Below are positions 1 through 9,887 of a stretch of 64,000 bases of DNA, in pieces. A model generated the notes under the pieces. It saw only the letters and a program-made list of their open reading frames with translations, did not search any database and was not told the origin of the DNA. The DNA is taken from positions 16,996,001 to 17,060,000 of the forward strand of contig JAWQUS010000032.1 of NCBI GenBank assembly GCA_036365455.1. Reading direction: 5' to 3'. Source of the stretch: Macrosoma leucophasiata. Lineage: Eukaryota; Arthropoda; Insecta; Lepidoptera; Hedylidae. Numbering within the stretch: position 1 is the first letter of the stretch; each line of letters opens with the position of its first letter. A program made the position numbers and the translations under genes.

Positions 1-305
1 GATTTAACGAGAGAGAAAATGAGATAGGAAACATACAATAAAAAGAGAAAGACACATAAATTCGTAAGATTTAACGAGAGAGAAAATGAGATAGGAAACA
101 TACAATAAAAAGAGACAGACACATAAATCCGTAAGATTTACTGAGAGAGAAAATGAGATAGGAAACATACAATAAAAAGAGACAGACACATAAATTCATA
201 AGATTTAACTTTAGAGAAAATGAGATAGGAAACGTCTAGTAAAGAGAGACAGGTTCATAAATTCATAAGATTTAACGTAGGAGAAAATGAGATAGGAAGC
301 ATTGT
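1..305. repeat. 67-bp tandem repeat, about 4.5 copies
   Basis: Copies begin with GATTTAAC at 1, 68, 135, 202 and 269, so the period is exactly 67 bp. The first three are nearly identical and later ones diverge. The array lies in an intron or flank just beyond the last visible exon of the ABC transporter gene. Short open frames across it are a by-product of the repeat. Confidence 0.95.
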
Positions 306-534
306 ATAACTTCTCTAATGATTTCTTAAATGATTTTGAATTAAACATCGATTAACATTCGGCTAGCAACTGCAACAAACATATTATCTGGAAAGTATCG
401 ATTCATTCTTGCCTTAAAAATTTACAGAGTACAATTGACATAAGAAGTAAAGAAGCCATCGAATTAGTTCAGCTGTACGTGCTATAATAGATGGTATTGA
501 ACACCGGGTAGTATTATACTCTGACAATACTTAC

Positions 535-685
535 TCGGTATGACTGCGTCGAGCCAGTAAGCAGCGAGGCCATACAGAACGGTGTCGAGTGCCATCATGA
601 TGAGGCTGCCACCGAACGGCACTCCCGGACCACTCCACAGGTTTTCCCACGTCACCCCTACCCCGCCCATGTCTAGCACCAATGC
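535..685 (-). CDS. ABCA exon: last membrane helix before the first ATPase domain
   Basis: Acceptor TTACAG|GC at 685 and a perfect donor GTAAGT below 535. The 151-bp exon reads ALVLDMGGVGVTWENLWSG and ends in LDTVLYGLAAYWLDAVIP, leaving phase 1. No further exon was found from 1 to 534. Confidence 0.93.
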
Positions 686-3600
686 CTGTAAAAAAGTTTT
701 TAAAATTAACAAAACTGCTTGTCTGCTGCGGTAACAAATAGTTACTAGGTGGTGTCGCATCAGTGGCGTAGCGTGCCTTGGCGGGTATAAAAATTGTTTG
801 AATATGAACGGACGAGAAAAAAAAGGTAATTTTCCTTGGTAGGTAGGTACTTAAATGGATGGCTAAAATTGGGGCCCTAGCCCACGCACGTTGGGAGCCC
901 CCGTAGCCAGGGGGCTCCGTATAATTGATGCGTCAGATACGGCAGTAGTTACGCCCCTGTGTCGCATGTAGTCGCTTTATTTTTATTAAGCTCACCAATG
1001 GTGCGACCCTTGGGCTTCAGAATCGCGATTGGCGAAATAGCGATGCTGAAGCATGAGGTCGCGGATGAGATATTAAGATCGGGAAAAGCTGTTATTGGGA
1101 TTTTTCTGTGAGGGCATTCTCAGTGGCAGTTTGGTGCTAGTAGGTAACTCGGATACCAAGTAAAGCAGTCGGTCGTGCGCCCGATCTTACTGCGGGCTTG
1201 TCGGATTTCCGTCCCAACGGACTATGAGAGTGTGCTATGTTTGCGCATACTTGTGCATTATAATATCTTCTGTGCAGTTGGCTAGTCTCCATTGAGATTG
1301 AACGTAATCAAAATTCGGTCTGGTGGACATTATTATACCAGTAATAACCAACCTTATCCATAGCCAACGCGTAGCAGCTGGAGCTGATGAGGGAGACGAA
1401 CCAGAAGGCGAGGGAGTCCGCGTTGGAGACAAACACCTGGATGAAGTACAGCCCGCTCATCAGGTTAACAGCGAAACTGCCCAGGATACCTGCCGTCTGG
1501 GAGACATATTGTTCATCATAACTACTGATTGCAGAAATAAATACTTGATGGTAGATTTTCGAGTGGATCTCACTTTTTTATTTTATGAAGCAATGTTAGT
1601 AAACTTACCCTGGCTCTGTCAAAGAAGGGCGTCAGCATGAAGGCAAATGTGATGATAGTGAATCCGAACAGCAGCATCAGCAGGAATATCAAGATGTATG
1701 ACGAATGCTGGAACACCTGCAGATAAGGGACTTTTAGTAAACTATCAACATATTTAACTAAAATACAGACTTCTTTTAATTAAACTTCATTTTGACAGGA
1801 AAATTTGTACTCCTTATCTTTCAACAGTTGAATAATTGGATAAAAAAAATGTTTAAAATCGTTAAATGTAATAACTTTTTTTTTTTTTTATGTAATGGAA
1901 GTGGTAAACAAGCATGCAGTTCACATTGATGTTAAGTGATGACTGCAGCCTATAGACACCCACACAAAGACCAAGGTCAAAATGCAGATGCGTTACCACT
2001 CCTGAGGCCTAAGGTCTTATGCCTCTGTGCCGGAAATTACAGGGCCGTACATTACCACCCGACCGGAACACGATAGTGTTGAACACTACCATTTAGCGGC
2101 AAGTATATTAGGAAATGCGGTGGTGCCTACGCCCGCGACCTCCGTCACTGGAGCTCTACCACCAGTAGAACTGTAAGCTTTATTATTGTTTTCATGCTTT
2201 GTTGCGTCCAGTACACGATTTTACTCTTTTTGAAGACAACTAAACCTCCAAGGACACACTAAATCATCTACACAATACACACCAAGACACACACACACAC
2301 ACACATACGCAGGAAAGACATTTATAATAGAAGAAATTGTCAATAGAATGTACCTTCAATGTGAAGAGCAGAACAGTGCTGACAATGGATAGGATGGTAA
2401 CAAACACGGCGTAAATGAGAAACCACGAGCCCCTGAAATCAAATCGTCAGCAATGTTAAAATCATTTTGGACCCCAACCCTTCACTGTTAAGTAAATTTA
2501 TTGAATACCTAGAGTAAATTGAATATACATTTTCAATTTTTGCCATAATTTGACATTTGTTATGTCCTTAGCTTCAAGCTTCATGTACTTCAAATTCATT
2601 CAAAGGTACCAATTTCATAATTTAAATCGACCGCCTAAATCGGGACTCACCAATAAACAGAGTCCTTCAGTCCCATAATCCTCATGCCCTCTCTGATCTT
2701 CTTCTCCTTTTCACCGACCACAAACATGAGAAGATATGTGATGAACTGCGATAGGGTCATCACCATGTACATCGGCACGATCACCCTGAAGATGACCAGC
2801 CATTCACCGGTGTGCTGCCGTTTGGGGAACTGGAGTAGCTCCACGCGGGGCGGAGGGAAAGGCGAACCGGTGTCCAACTAGAAAAATAGAAATTGTCTTC
2901 AAGATGCGCGAGGTTCCGAGGTTAGTCGATTAATTTATTCAGTCAGAGGGGTCATATGGTTGGTAAGAAGAATGAGTAATAGTAGGCATATACATAAGTT
3001 GGTATTTTGTACCGGTAGACAGGAAGGTTAACGGAACAGTGGGTCACTTTTTCCTTTTAATGTCACACCCATACTATTCCGAAGGACTTTGTATAGATCC
3101 ACATCTCCCGAATGTCTTATTTTTTAGATTTTGAATCTTACGTAGGTAATAAGAGGCCACAAAAAAATAATGTCTGAAAGATTCTAGAAAGTAATCTCCA
3201 TGATGATCGACTAACCTTAATCTTCACATAATCAATCAAAGTCTGCAGCGCCAAGAATCCCGTGTAGTAATACTGAAGCACAGGACACGTATCTTCCCTA
3301 TGCATCTCTGAGAGCGGGATCAATTGACCGCCTCGCGACCAGTCCGATGACCAGTCTTTGAAGCCGGTTCTCTCTCGACACTTGGCTGGCGAGGTGGTCA
3401 GGGTGCGAGTTGAGGGTGTGCCGCCATCGCGGGATGGGTTTGTTCTGATTGTATACCTGGGGATACACAGAGTAAATGAGTCACAGCTTAAACAAGCCTT
3501 TTTGAGGCGATGCGCGTGAGGAGTACTGGACCAGTGTTTCGGGAAAACACGGTAACGTCACATGAATCTAAGAGAAGTCTTTTGTCACTATAAAACACGT

Positions 3601-6600
3601 GCCAACGACGGAGATAGCTTATAATTTGAGGGTTGCTAAAAATTAAGTGAAACTTTGAGTATTCAGGAAAAATGGTTATGGTTATAGATCTAATTCTCAC
3701 CTAAGTGGTTCTCCAAAAGACGTTGGATCCGTGTGGAATATGACGGCGATGGGAAACCGCTTGGTATCGCTGTGGTAGGCGTCGTTGAGTGCCGTGGTGT
3801 CGTTATACCGGATCCAGTTGATGGGGTGCTGACCGGTCTCCAGGAGCAGCCCGTTGATCTCCTCCAGGAAACCCTGCAACGTCACCTGATTGGCGCAGTG
3901 GTTAAACTATCTAGGACGATTTAAGAGTTTTAAAAGGGTTTCTCTGAAAAATATAACGGGCCTAGGTCAGTAAGTAGGTACTACCATATAATTTATCTGC
4001 TACAAATATTTTTTAATTGAACGTGGCTATATGGACGGCTCGTTTCGAGATGGCCGTAATCCTGCGTCTAATCAAAACTGGTGTCTAAGAGTCCTTCAGG
4101 GCTGGCAGCGCATTGGAAACTCCCCTGGTTTTACAAATTTTTATTGGCCTTCGCCGCCAACCACTTTCCATCAAGTGACCTCTTTGTCTGTTCTTTTGAC
4201 GTAAAAAAATTTCACCGGGTACCAATTAGCTAACGCAAAGGGCTCTCATCTCCTACCGTGGTCCGGTCAGATGATAAGAAACGGATCCGTCATTGTTAAA
4301 GATGTAGAATATTTAATTTTGTGGGTTCCTCTGTATTCTCGACCCAATATGTTAGGTAACTTAATGTAGTTCCTATCTTCAGACCCAGGGAAAATATCAA
4401 GTAATATCAACTCAGTTAAAATATGGTGCCTGATTGTTCTAAATAAATGTTGAATTCCAGTATTCAAGAAGCAAGACTAAGAAAGTTAATAACTAGTTTT
4501 TGACTTTAAATTACGAAATGAAGAATATCATTGATGATACATTTAGTACAATGACAACGTTAAATGATACATACCATGGTGCCATTGTTGTCTTCCCAGT
4601 CAGCCACGACAGCCACTGAGTGGTTCTCCGAGATGGCATCGTGGTGGATCCTGAGGAGGCGCCCGGGTTTCCTCACTTCAGGGAAATTGGGGTTCGGCAC
4701 CAGCATTTTCAGGAAGATCAACACCCCCAGGGAATATAGAGGAACCAGCACTTCCTGGAATGTAAGAGTAAGAAAGATAAATATGAATTAACTTAATAAC
4801 TGAACCATTAATGTCATGGCTTCATTACGTGTATCTCATCATAGTCGAGGTCTTCTCGTTATTTATATTTTGTAATTTAAGTCTAAAAAGCCTTAATCTA
4901 CTCTCTTTAGTAAATTAAAAAAGAAAAACAGAGGCAGATTTCTGATGACGTAGCCATCGAAGTGAATCTTAAGGTAAGGTAGTGGATCCTTGATGACAGT
5001 GGCTCAGAGCTGGGGTCATAAGGCAGCTACCAGTCACGGAAAGGCATACCTACTGATAGCTACTGGCTTTCTTAGTAATTAAAGTAAGAGTATAATAATT
5101 CAGCCAAAGTGTAGAAGACAACATGAAGAAAAACAAAATTCTTCAAATTTGACGACGTGAAACCAAGTTCAGCAGAATTTGGCTTTGCTGTAGGATTAGT
5201 TAGATTAAGAAGAAGAATATATTAATTTAAATAATATTTTAATTTTTTAAGTTCTAGTTTAAATTCCAATATTTTTTTATAATAATGGTTATTAATAATT
5301 ATAATAGTTTCAGAAGAAGAATAAATAACATTAACTACAAGCATCGCCTTCCTGGTGTCTTGTTTCTCAAATGGCAGATTCCTGAAGACGGTGGTCCAGA
5401 GTAAGGCGAGAACACCGCCAGCGGCCGCGTCCTTATCGGTACCACTCTATCTGCTACCTATTGCTATAGGACTCATCTTGCAAAGCTATGAAGGACTGGT
5501 TCAGTGTCTTTACAATACTTCAGCATTGCCGCACTAGATGCTTTTTAAGAAACACAATAGACAAGTAGATACTGAATACAAACATTTTTCTAGTGTCCCA
5601 TTTCCAATGAACCAGATTGAAACAATAGATCAATTCTGTTTTCAGGTTCTAAAAAGGAGAACAGAAGATGATACTGAATGCAGGGCTCTATCTTATGTAT
5701 CGTAAGCAGATTCCTGACGAGGTGGAACCCGATTCGGCTTGGTGTAAAACGAGATCAGAACAAATAATACCTACTGAATGCAAGCGTCTTCGTGGTGTCC
5801 TATTTCTGAAGTAGCAGATTCCGGACGACGATGGCAGACCTGGAGCCAAAAAACCGCCGGCACCCGCGTCTTCATAGTGATTGAAAATGTCTTTTTCAAG
5901 TCCTTAGATGTACAAAACTTCAGACAACTTTAGACGACGCCGAAATCATGTGACTGAATTAAATTTTAGAATCAGAATATACTTATTTAAAGCATTATTC
6001 CTTGGTCAAAGAGTAAAATAAATCTGCCAATATACAGAAGACAGGATGATTGAATGAATAAGTCAAACAATTTAATAAGATGCTGCAGACTTACCTGAAG
6101 CGTCTTTTTCGCGTGTCTCTTTTGTGTTACCTAAATTGTAGTGGGAGCAGGGGCGGCTCTAGGTCGTGTAGCGCCCGTGCGCAATGAAACCCTGGCGCCC
6201 CCTAGGCTTGACCTCCCTCTCCCCCTCCGTGGCTATAACTATATACTACTTTGCCGTCGTAACAAGAAGGTTTTTTCATATTCCAACAAGCTATTTTATA
6301 AGTAGGTATAGCTTACAGTATGGTATATTAGTTACGGCCTTTCTGCGTTTGATAATTGCCGCCACCGCGCTGGTTGCTTCTGTCATATCATTGTTGTACC
6401 ATGATGGTCCAAGACGATGCTCTTACCTGTCTCAGGGAGCGCCGCCCCCTGAGACGGCGGCGTCCGTGTCCATTGCACACCCTGCACTATAGGTTAAGCC
6501 GCCCCTGAGTGGGAGATTCAAAAGAAGAACAAATAATACTGACTGCAAGCGTCTTCCTGGTGTCCCGTTTCTTAAGTAGCAGATTCCTGACGACGGTGGC

Positions 6601-6642
6601 CCAGAGCTGGGGCCAGAACGCCGCCGGCGGTCGCGTCCCCAT
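535..6642 (-). CDS. ABC transporter subfamily A (ABCA3-like), N-terminal half, 3' end beyond the window
   Basis: Exons in transcript order: 6544-6642 (probable), 4575-4754, 3701-3885, 3216-3456, 2651-2877, 2354-2432, 1609-1716, 1353-1496, 535-685. From 4754 down to 535 every junction has AG/GT and keeps frame. The order of parts matches the ABCA family: a basic N-terminus, a first helix (VLVPLYSLGVLIFLKMLV), a large extracytoplasmic loop of about 140 residues, then the family signature EKEKKIREGMRIMGLKDSVYW followed by five or six membrane segments and LDTVLYGLAAYWLDAVIP, which in ABCA proteins comes just before the first nucleotide-binding domain. Walker motifs are therefore expected left of position 1. 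Family members move lipids or sterols across membranes using ATP; the substrate here cannot be read. Introns carry hAT and SINE insertions. Family membership is sure; the first exon is less so. Confidence 0.93.
761..959. mobile_element. hAT-type MITE, 199 bp, with perfect 8-bp target duplication
   Basis: Ends CAGTGGCGTAGCG and TAGTTACGCCCCTG are imperfect terminal inverted repeats. The flanks TGTCGCAT at 753-760 and 960-967 are an exact 8-bp duplication, the size made by hAT transposases. It has no coding capacity and sits in an ABCA intron. A relative lies at about 53217-53508. Confidence 0.9.
1353..1496 (-). CDS. ABCA exon: membrane segments
   Basis: Acceptor CTCCCAG|ACG at 1496, donor AAG|GTTGGT below 1353. 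The 48 codons start TAGILGSFAVNLMSGLYFI and end CYALAMDK, phase 0 at both ends. Two hydrophobic stretches. Confidence 0.92.
1609..1716 (-). CDS. ABCA exon: membrane segment with conserved FAFMLTPFFDRAR
   Basis: Acceptor CTGCAG|GTG at 1716 and donor AGG|GTAAGT below 1609. It has 36 codons, phase 0 at both ends, with a long hydrophobic run (YILIFLLMLLFGFTIITFAF) followed by the charged turn FFDRAR, typical of the ABCA first membrane domain. Confidence 0.93.
1875..2166 (-). repeat. SINE-like family A, nearly full length
   Basis: A poly(T) run (1875-1889) is the reversed poly(A) tail. It is followed by the family hallmarks CATTGATGTTAAGTGATGAC and GCCGTACATTACCACC, and ends in CTCTACCACCAGT. Inserted in an ABCA intron on the gene's own strand. 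Confidence 0.9.
2286..2305. repeat. (AC)n microsatellite
   Basis: About ten AC units between family A and the next ABCA exon. Confidence 0.9.
2354..2432 (-). CDS. ABCA exon: membrane segment
   Basis: Acceptor TTTCAG|GGG at 2432, donor AAG|GTA below 2354. The first base completes the Trp codon of the preceding exon; the 26 codons after it read GSWFLIYAVFVTILSIVSTV and end LLFTLK. Confidence 0.92.
2651..2877 (-). CDS. ABCA exon carrying the EKEKKIREGMRIMGL signature
   Basis: Acceptor TTCTAG|TTG at 2877, donor GTGAGT below 2651, 227 bp, leaving two bases of a Trp codon. It contains the second membrane helix (FRVIVPMYMVMTLSQFITYL) and the cytoplasmic EKEKKIREGMRIMGLKDSVYW, the most diagnostic string of the ABCA first half. 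Confidence 0.96.
3216..3456 (-). CDS. ABCA exon: extracytoplasmic loop, C-terminal part
   Basis: Acceptor CCCCAG|G at 3456 and donor AAG|GTTAGT below 3216. One base completes Arg, then 80 codons from YTIRTNPSRDGGTP to LQTLIDYVKIK. It is soluble and Cys-containing, as expected for the large ABCA loop. Confidence 0.92.
3701..3885 (-). CDS. ABCA exon: extracytoplasmic loop, central part
   Basis: Acceptor CAATCAG|GTG at 3885 and donor AG|GTGAGA below 3701. The 61 codons plus two bases run from VTLQGFLEEINGLLLETG to PTSFGEPL. The join to the next exon restores an Arg codon. Confidence 0.9.
4085..4215 (+). repeat. Degenerate LINE 3' end
   Basis: GTCCTTCAGGGCTGGCAGCG and the text after it match the longer element at 28893-29440, down to the short A run. 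An intronic, decayed fragment. Confidence 0.75.
4575..4754 (-). CDS. ABCA exon: first membrane helix and start of the loop
   Basis: Acceptor TTCCAG|GAAG at 4754, donor ATG|GTATGT below 4575. Exactly 60 codons from EVLVPLYSLGVLIFLKMLVP to ADWEDNNGTM. The helix at residues 2-19 of the exon is the signal-anchor of ABCA transporters. Confidence 0.94.
4935..5035 (-). pseudogene. Decayed copy of the ABCA first exon
   Basis: GGATCCTTGATGACAGTGG followed by CTCAGAGCTGGGG parallels GATTCCTGACGACGGTGG and CCCAGAGCTGGGG of the 6544-6642 copy. No usable start codon or frame was seen. Confidence 0.5.
5340..5470 (-). pseudogene. Copy of the ABCA first exon, open but without ATG
   Basis: The minus strand reads LLWTTVFRNLPFEKQDTRKA, clearly related to QLWATVVRNLLLKKRDTRKT. 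The frame is open for about 35 codons but meets a stop upstream with no ATG in between, so it cannot serve as a first exon. A possible donor GTAGTT follows the last codon. Confidence 0.6.
5785..5880 (-). pseudogene. Copy of the ABCA first exon with a stop codon and lost donor
   Basis: The minus strand reads AIVVRNLLLQK, then a TAG stop, then DTTKTLA. The GT of the donor is replaced. A further scrap (GCAGATTCCTGACGAGGTGG) lies at 5705-5725. Confidence 0.6.
6095..6130 (-). pseudogene. 3' part of another ABCA first-exon copy with a strong donor
   Basis: An AG acceptor (ATTTAG) and perfect donor GTAAGT bracket 36 bp that read VTQKRHAKKTLQ in the phase needed to join the exon at 4754. It could be a short alternative exon, but it aligns with the end of the first-exon copies (KKRDTRKTLA), so a truncated copy is equally likely. 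Confidence 0.4.
6148..6507. mobile_element. hAT-type MITE, 360 bp, with 8-bp target duplication
   Basis: Perfect 11-bp terminal inverted repeats CAGGGGCGGCT / AGCCGCCCCTG, flanked on both sides by AGTGGGAG (6140-6147 and 6508-6515). It separates two ABCA first-exon copies, so it inserted after they had duplicated. Confidence 0.93.
6544..6642 (-). CDS. Probable first coding exon of the ABCA gene
   Basis: ATG at 6640-6642 opens 33 codons: MGTRPPAAFWPQLWATVVRN, then LLLKKRDTRKTLA. This is the usual cytoplasmic N-terminus of ABCA proteins (aromatic/Gln-Leu, then a basic cluster). It ends GCA|GTCAGT in phase 0, matching the start of the 4754 exon. The donor is weak, and related copies lie nearby, so the true start could be elsewhere. 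Confidence 0.55.
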
Positions 6643-7320
6643 CGCGCCGCGCAATCTGCTACCTATCGCTACGCAGTCTGGCTCTTTGTCGCATTTTCTG
6701 TGTACAAAAAAAATACTGTTAAGTGTTGGTATATTCAGTGGTAAAAACGGCAAAACAAGGCAAAGATTTTTTTTAATTCTAACACTTTTTTTTAGTTTAT
6801 TTTAACCGTGTTTGAACCCTTAATCTTACAATCTTTATTAGCATAATATACCGCCCAGAGAATATAATAAATAAATAAGTAGGTATGAATTAAAAAATGG
6901 CATGATAGATAAACGTCTACGGTAGATATTATTATGGTTAGCGCTACGTATGGAATGTTTGTAGATACAAATTTAGCTCGTGTCGTGTCTACGGCGCATC
7001 ACGCTGGGCTGATTTAAATTTTTGTATGGAAATGTGTGACACCTGTCATTCAATGTCAATTATATCATAATATCATCAATTTATTATGGCTTATTCTACC
7101 ATGGCGCACAATACTTTTGTGGGCATGTAAGAATTCGTTTTTTGTTGGGTTGTTTTATTGATAAATACAAACTATGACTCGTATTCTGTAATTTAAATGG
7201 GTAAAATCTGCTATTTCAGAGCAGAATCATCACTCTTGTGGAAGTACAAAATCAATATAATTCTGATTAAAAATCAAATATTTTTTAATGAAGTTGACCT
7301 CACAGGACTCGATCACAGGA
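6643..7320. other. No gene seen
   Basis: AT-rich sequence upstream of the ABCA start, a possible promoter region. No recognisable coding exon, RNA gene or repeat family was identified. Confidence 0.5.
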
Positions 7321-7329
7321 TCGAAAGAA

Positions 7330-7580
7330 GAAAGAAAATATTTTTATTTCGAATAGATCTTTGCAGATCGTTTCAAAACATCTGTAAATCAAAAAATACC
7401 TAGAGTTAATAACTATTACCTACATATAATAAAAATAAAAACAGATACCTTTTCATAGTAGTCCAATTAAAATTGGTCTAAAAAACTAGATGATAAAAAA
7501 ACTAAAAACTTATTCGTCAAAATCACAGTTATTTCCTTAGCAGAATTCGGAGCGCACAACTGAGAAGAAATCCGATACCA
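7330..7580 (-). repeat. LINE family B 3' end, degenerate
   Basis: AAAATATTTTTATTTCGAAT at the left and ACTTATTCGTCAAAATCAC at the right match the 3' untranslated part of the LINE at 36947-38632. Confidence 0.75.
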
Positions 7581-7587
7581 ATTAAAA

Positions 7588-7650
7588 ATTACTGGTGGTA
7601 GAGTTGCAATGTAGGGACTTGAGGGCGTAGGCACCACCGCATTACCTAAC
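7588..7650 (+). repeat. SINE-like family A, 5' fragment
   Basis: TACTGGTGGTAGAG and GGCGTAGGCACCACCGCATT, the family head, then unrelated sequence. Confidence 0.8.
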
Positions 7651-8170
7651 CTTTTTATTTAATTTTCACAAATTATATATTTCTGTTACCGCTATTTAGA
7701 CAAAATTAATTACTAAAAATAAGAAAATGAAAATGTTAAGGGGTCCAAGGGGGCATACAGTAAACGTGTTTTTTTGCACGAGTTCGACTCGCACTTGGTC
7801 GGTTTTTTCTCTGTTAGTAACGTTAAGCATACCGCATAGCAGCGTCCTGGCATAAAACAATCGCCGCTTTGATATCACCATTCAGCATGCCAAGCGTGGC
7901 AATTATGGCATATTCTTTCCTTATGACGCACATCACTTTTAGGAGCATCTTCGGGCAAGGCTTTGTCCAGCGGAGACGGATGGACGTCTTTCAGATATAA
8001 TTATGATGAAGGTGATGGTGGTGGTGGTGTAGGTGGCATAAGTTTTTTAAAAATGCACAACGTTAATATTCAATTTTTCTCTTTCGCCGGCTCTTACGGA
8101 GTGCCTATATTATGCATAGATCTATCTTTTATCTTTCATTCTCTATTAAAAGCACTAATTGACTGAAACT
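7651..8170. other. No gene seen
   Basis: Low-information AT-rich sequence with a short GGT-rich run near 8010. No exon or known repeat family recognised. Confidence 0.4.
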
Positions 8171-8180
8171 CTATCTATCG

Positions 8181-8985
8181 TGAGCGTCCCGACGCCCAGC
8201 GTCTCGACGCCCAGCGTCTCGACGCCCAGCGACCTGACGCCCAGCGTCCCGACGCCCAGCGTCCCGACGCCCAGAATCCCGACGCCCAGCGTCCCGACGC
8301 CGAGGGTCCCGACGTTGAGCGTCCCGACGCCCAGCGTCCCGACGTCAAGCGACCCGACGTCGAGCGTCCCGACGTTGAGCGTCTCGACGCCCAGCGTCCC
8401 GACGTCGAGCGTCCCGACGCCCAGCGTCCCGACGCCCAGAATCCCGACGCCCAGCGTCCCGACCCCGAGGGTCCCGACGTCGAGCGTCTCGACGCCCAGC
8501 GTCGCCACGCCCAGCGTCCCGACGCCCAGCGTCCCGACGTCGAGCGTCCCGACGCCCAACGTCCCGACGCCCAGCGTCCCGACGCCCAGCGTCCCGACGC
8601 CCAGCGTACTGACGCCGAGCGTCCCGCGCCCAGCGCCCCGACGTCAAGCCTTCCGACGCCCGACGTCCCGACGTCAAGCGTTCCGACGCTCAGCGTCCCG
8701 ACGTCCAGCGTTCCGACGCTCAGCGTCTCGACGTCCAGCGTCCCGACGGCAACGTCCCGACGCCCAGCGTCCCGACGCCCAGCGTCCCGACGCCCAGCGT
8801 CCCGACGCCCAGCGTCCCGACGCCCTGCGTACTGACGCCGAGCGTCCCGCGCCCAGCGCCCCGACGTCAAGCGTTCCGACGCTCAGCGTCCCGACGTCCA
8901 GCGTTCCGACGCTCAGCGTCTCGACGTCCAGCGTCCCGACGCCCATAGTCCCGACGTCCAGCATCCTAGCGTCCCGACGTCGGGC
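8181..8985. repeat. 15-bp GC-rich minisatellite, about 53 copies
   Basis: The monomer is close to GACGCCCAGCGTCCC and runs without spacers. Longer-range order is visible: AGAATCCC recurs at a distance of 165 bp (11 monomers), and a variant block (GTACTGACGCCGAGCGTCCC) recurs 223 bp apart. Because 15 is a multiple of three, several frames stay open on both strands (VPTPS or GRWAS repeats). The ORFs are a consequence of the repeat, and no splice or promoter context supports a protein. Confidence 0.95.
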
Positions 8986-8989
8986 CCCG

Positions 8990-9620
8990 TAGTTGCGGGC
9001 ACAGCTAGGTTTATTACAGTGCCCATGTATAGTGAAACAGAATAACAGTGCGAAAACACGGCTTATCAGGCTGCCTCCAAAACTTCATTATGAATGTTCG
9101 GGTAAAGTAGCCATCGCTTTACTCGAACTACTCTGACTCTGACGGACTGACTGATAATTGACCGACTGACTCTTACTTTTACGCTGCTTATGATGAATAC
9201 GAAATATCGTTTTACTTGTCACTGGCAATACGCGTAATAGCGATACCATTATGTTAAAAAAAACAGAAACTTTTTATAACTGGTACACCAGTTCTCAATT
9301 TAAATTTCGAAGAGCCCAGGAACCCTTCGGAAAGCGGAACAGGCGTAACCGGAAGTGACAGGTGCGCGGCGCCGAGGGGGCTGCGGCCAGTTTACTGAAC
9401 CCCGCATTATGTAAGGGGTGAAATTATTGGAAAACACATTTTTTATTGTTACACAAATATGGGGTGAACTTATTTGAAAGCCGACCTTTTTATGTAACGG
9501 AAGCGTCAAGTAAGCATACAGCTCAAATTGATTGAAAATAGCTAAGGTTCGGTAAAATCAAATGTTTGTTAAGGTTATGGTTATTGTCCAATGTAACAAT
9601 AAGCAAAGCCAGAAACATTA
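8990..9620. other. No gene seen
   Basis: Unclassified sequence, with a GC-rich patch at about 9310-9400. No supported exon or known repeat. Confidence 0.4.
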
Positions 9621-9624
9621 TTTT

Positions 9625-9887
9625 TGGTGGTAGAGCTTCAGTGACGGAACTCGCGGGCGTAGGCACCACCGCATGACCTAATATAGGTACTTGCCGCTAA
9701 ATGGTAGTGTTCAGCACTATCGTGTTCCGGTCAGGTGGTAATATACGGCCCTGTAATTTCCGGCACAGAGGCCTCAGGAGTGGAAACGCAGCTGCATTTT
9801 GACCTTGGTCTCTATAGGCTGCAGTCATCACTTAACATCAATGTGAGCTGCATGCTTGTTTGCCACTTTCATAATATAAAAAAAATG
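9625..9887 (+). repeat. SINE-like family A
   Basis: Runs from TGGTGGTAGAGCTTCAGTG to the A-rich tail after TTGCCACTTTCATAATAT. A further tail fragment (CTATCAATGTGAACTGTATA) is at 10020-10062. Confidence 0.9.

Noticed and set aside
1323..1640. Plus-strand ORF of 105 codons
   Set aside because: It is the antisense shadow of two ABCA exons (1353-1496 and 1609-1716).
8159..8992. 277-codon VPTPS repeat ORF, mucin- or silk-like
   Set aside because: The frame is a by-product of a 15-bp satellite; opposite-strand frames are equally open, and no start context, signal peptide or exon structure supports it.
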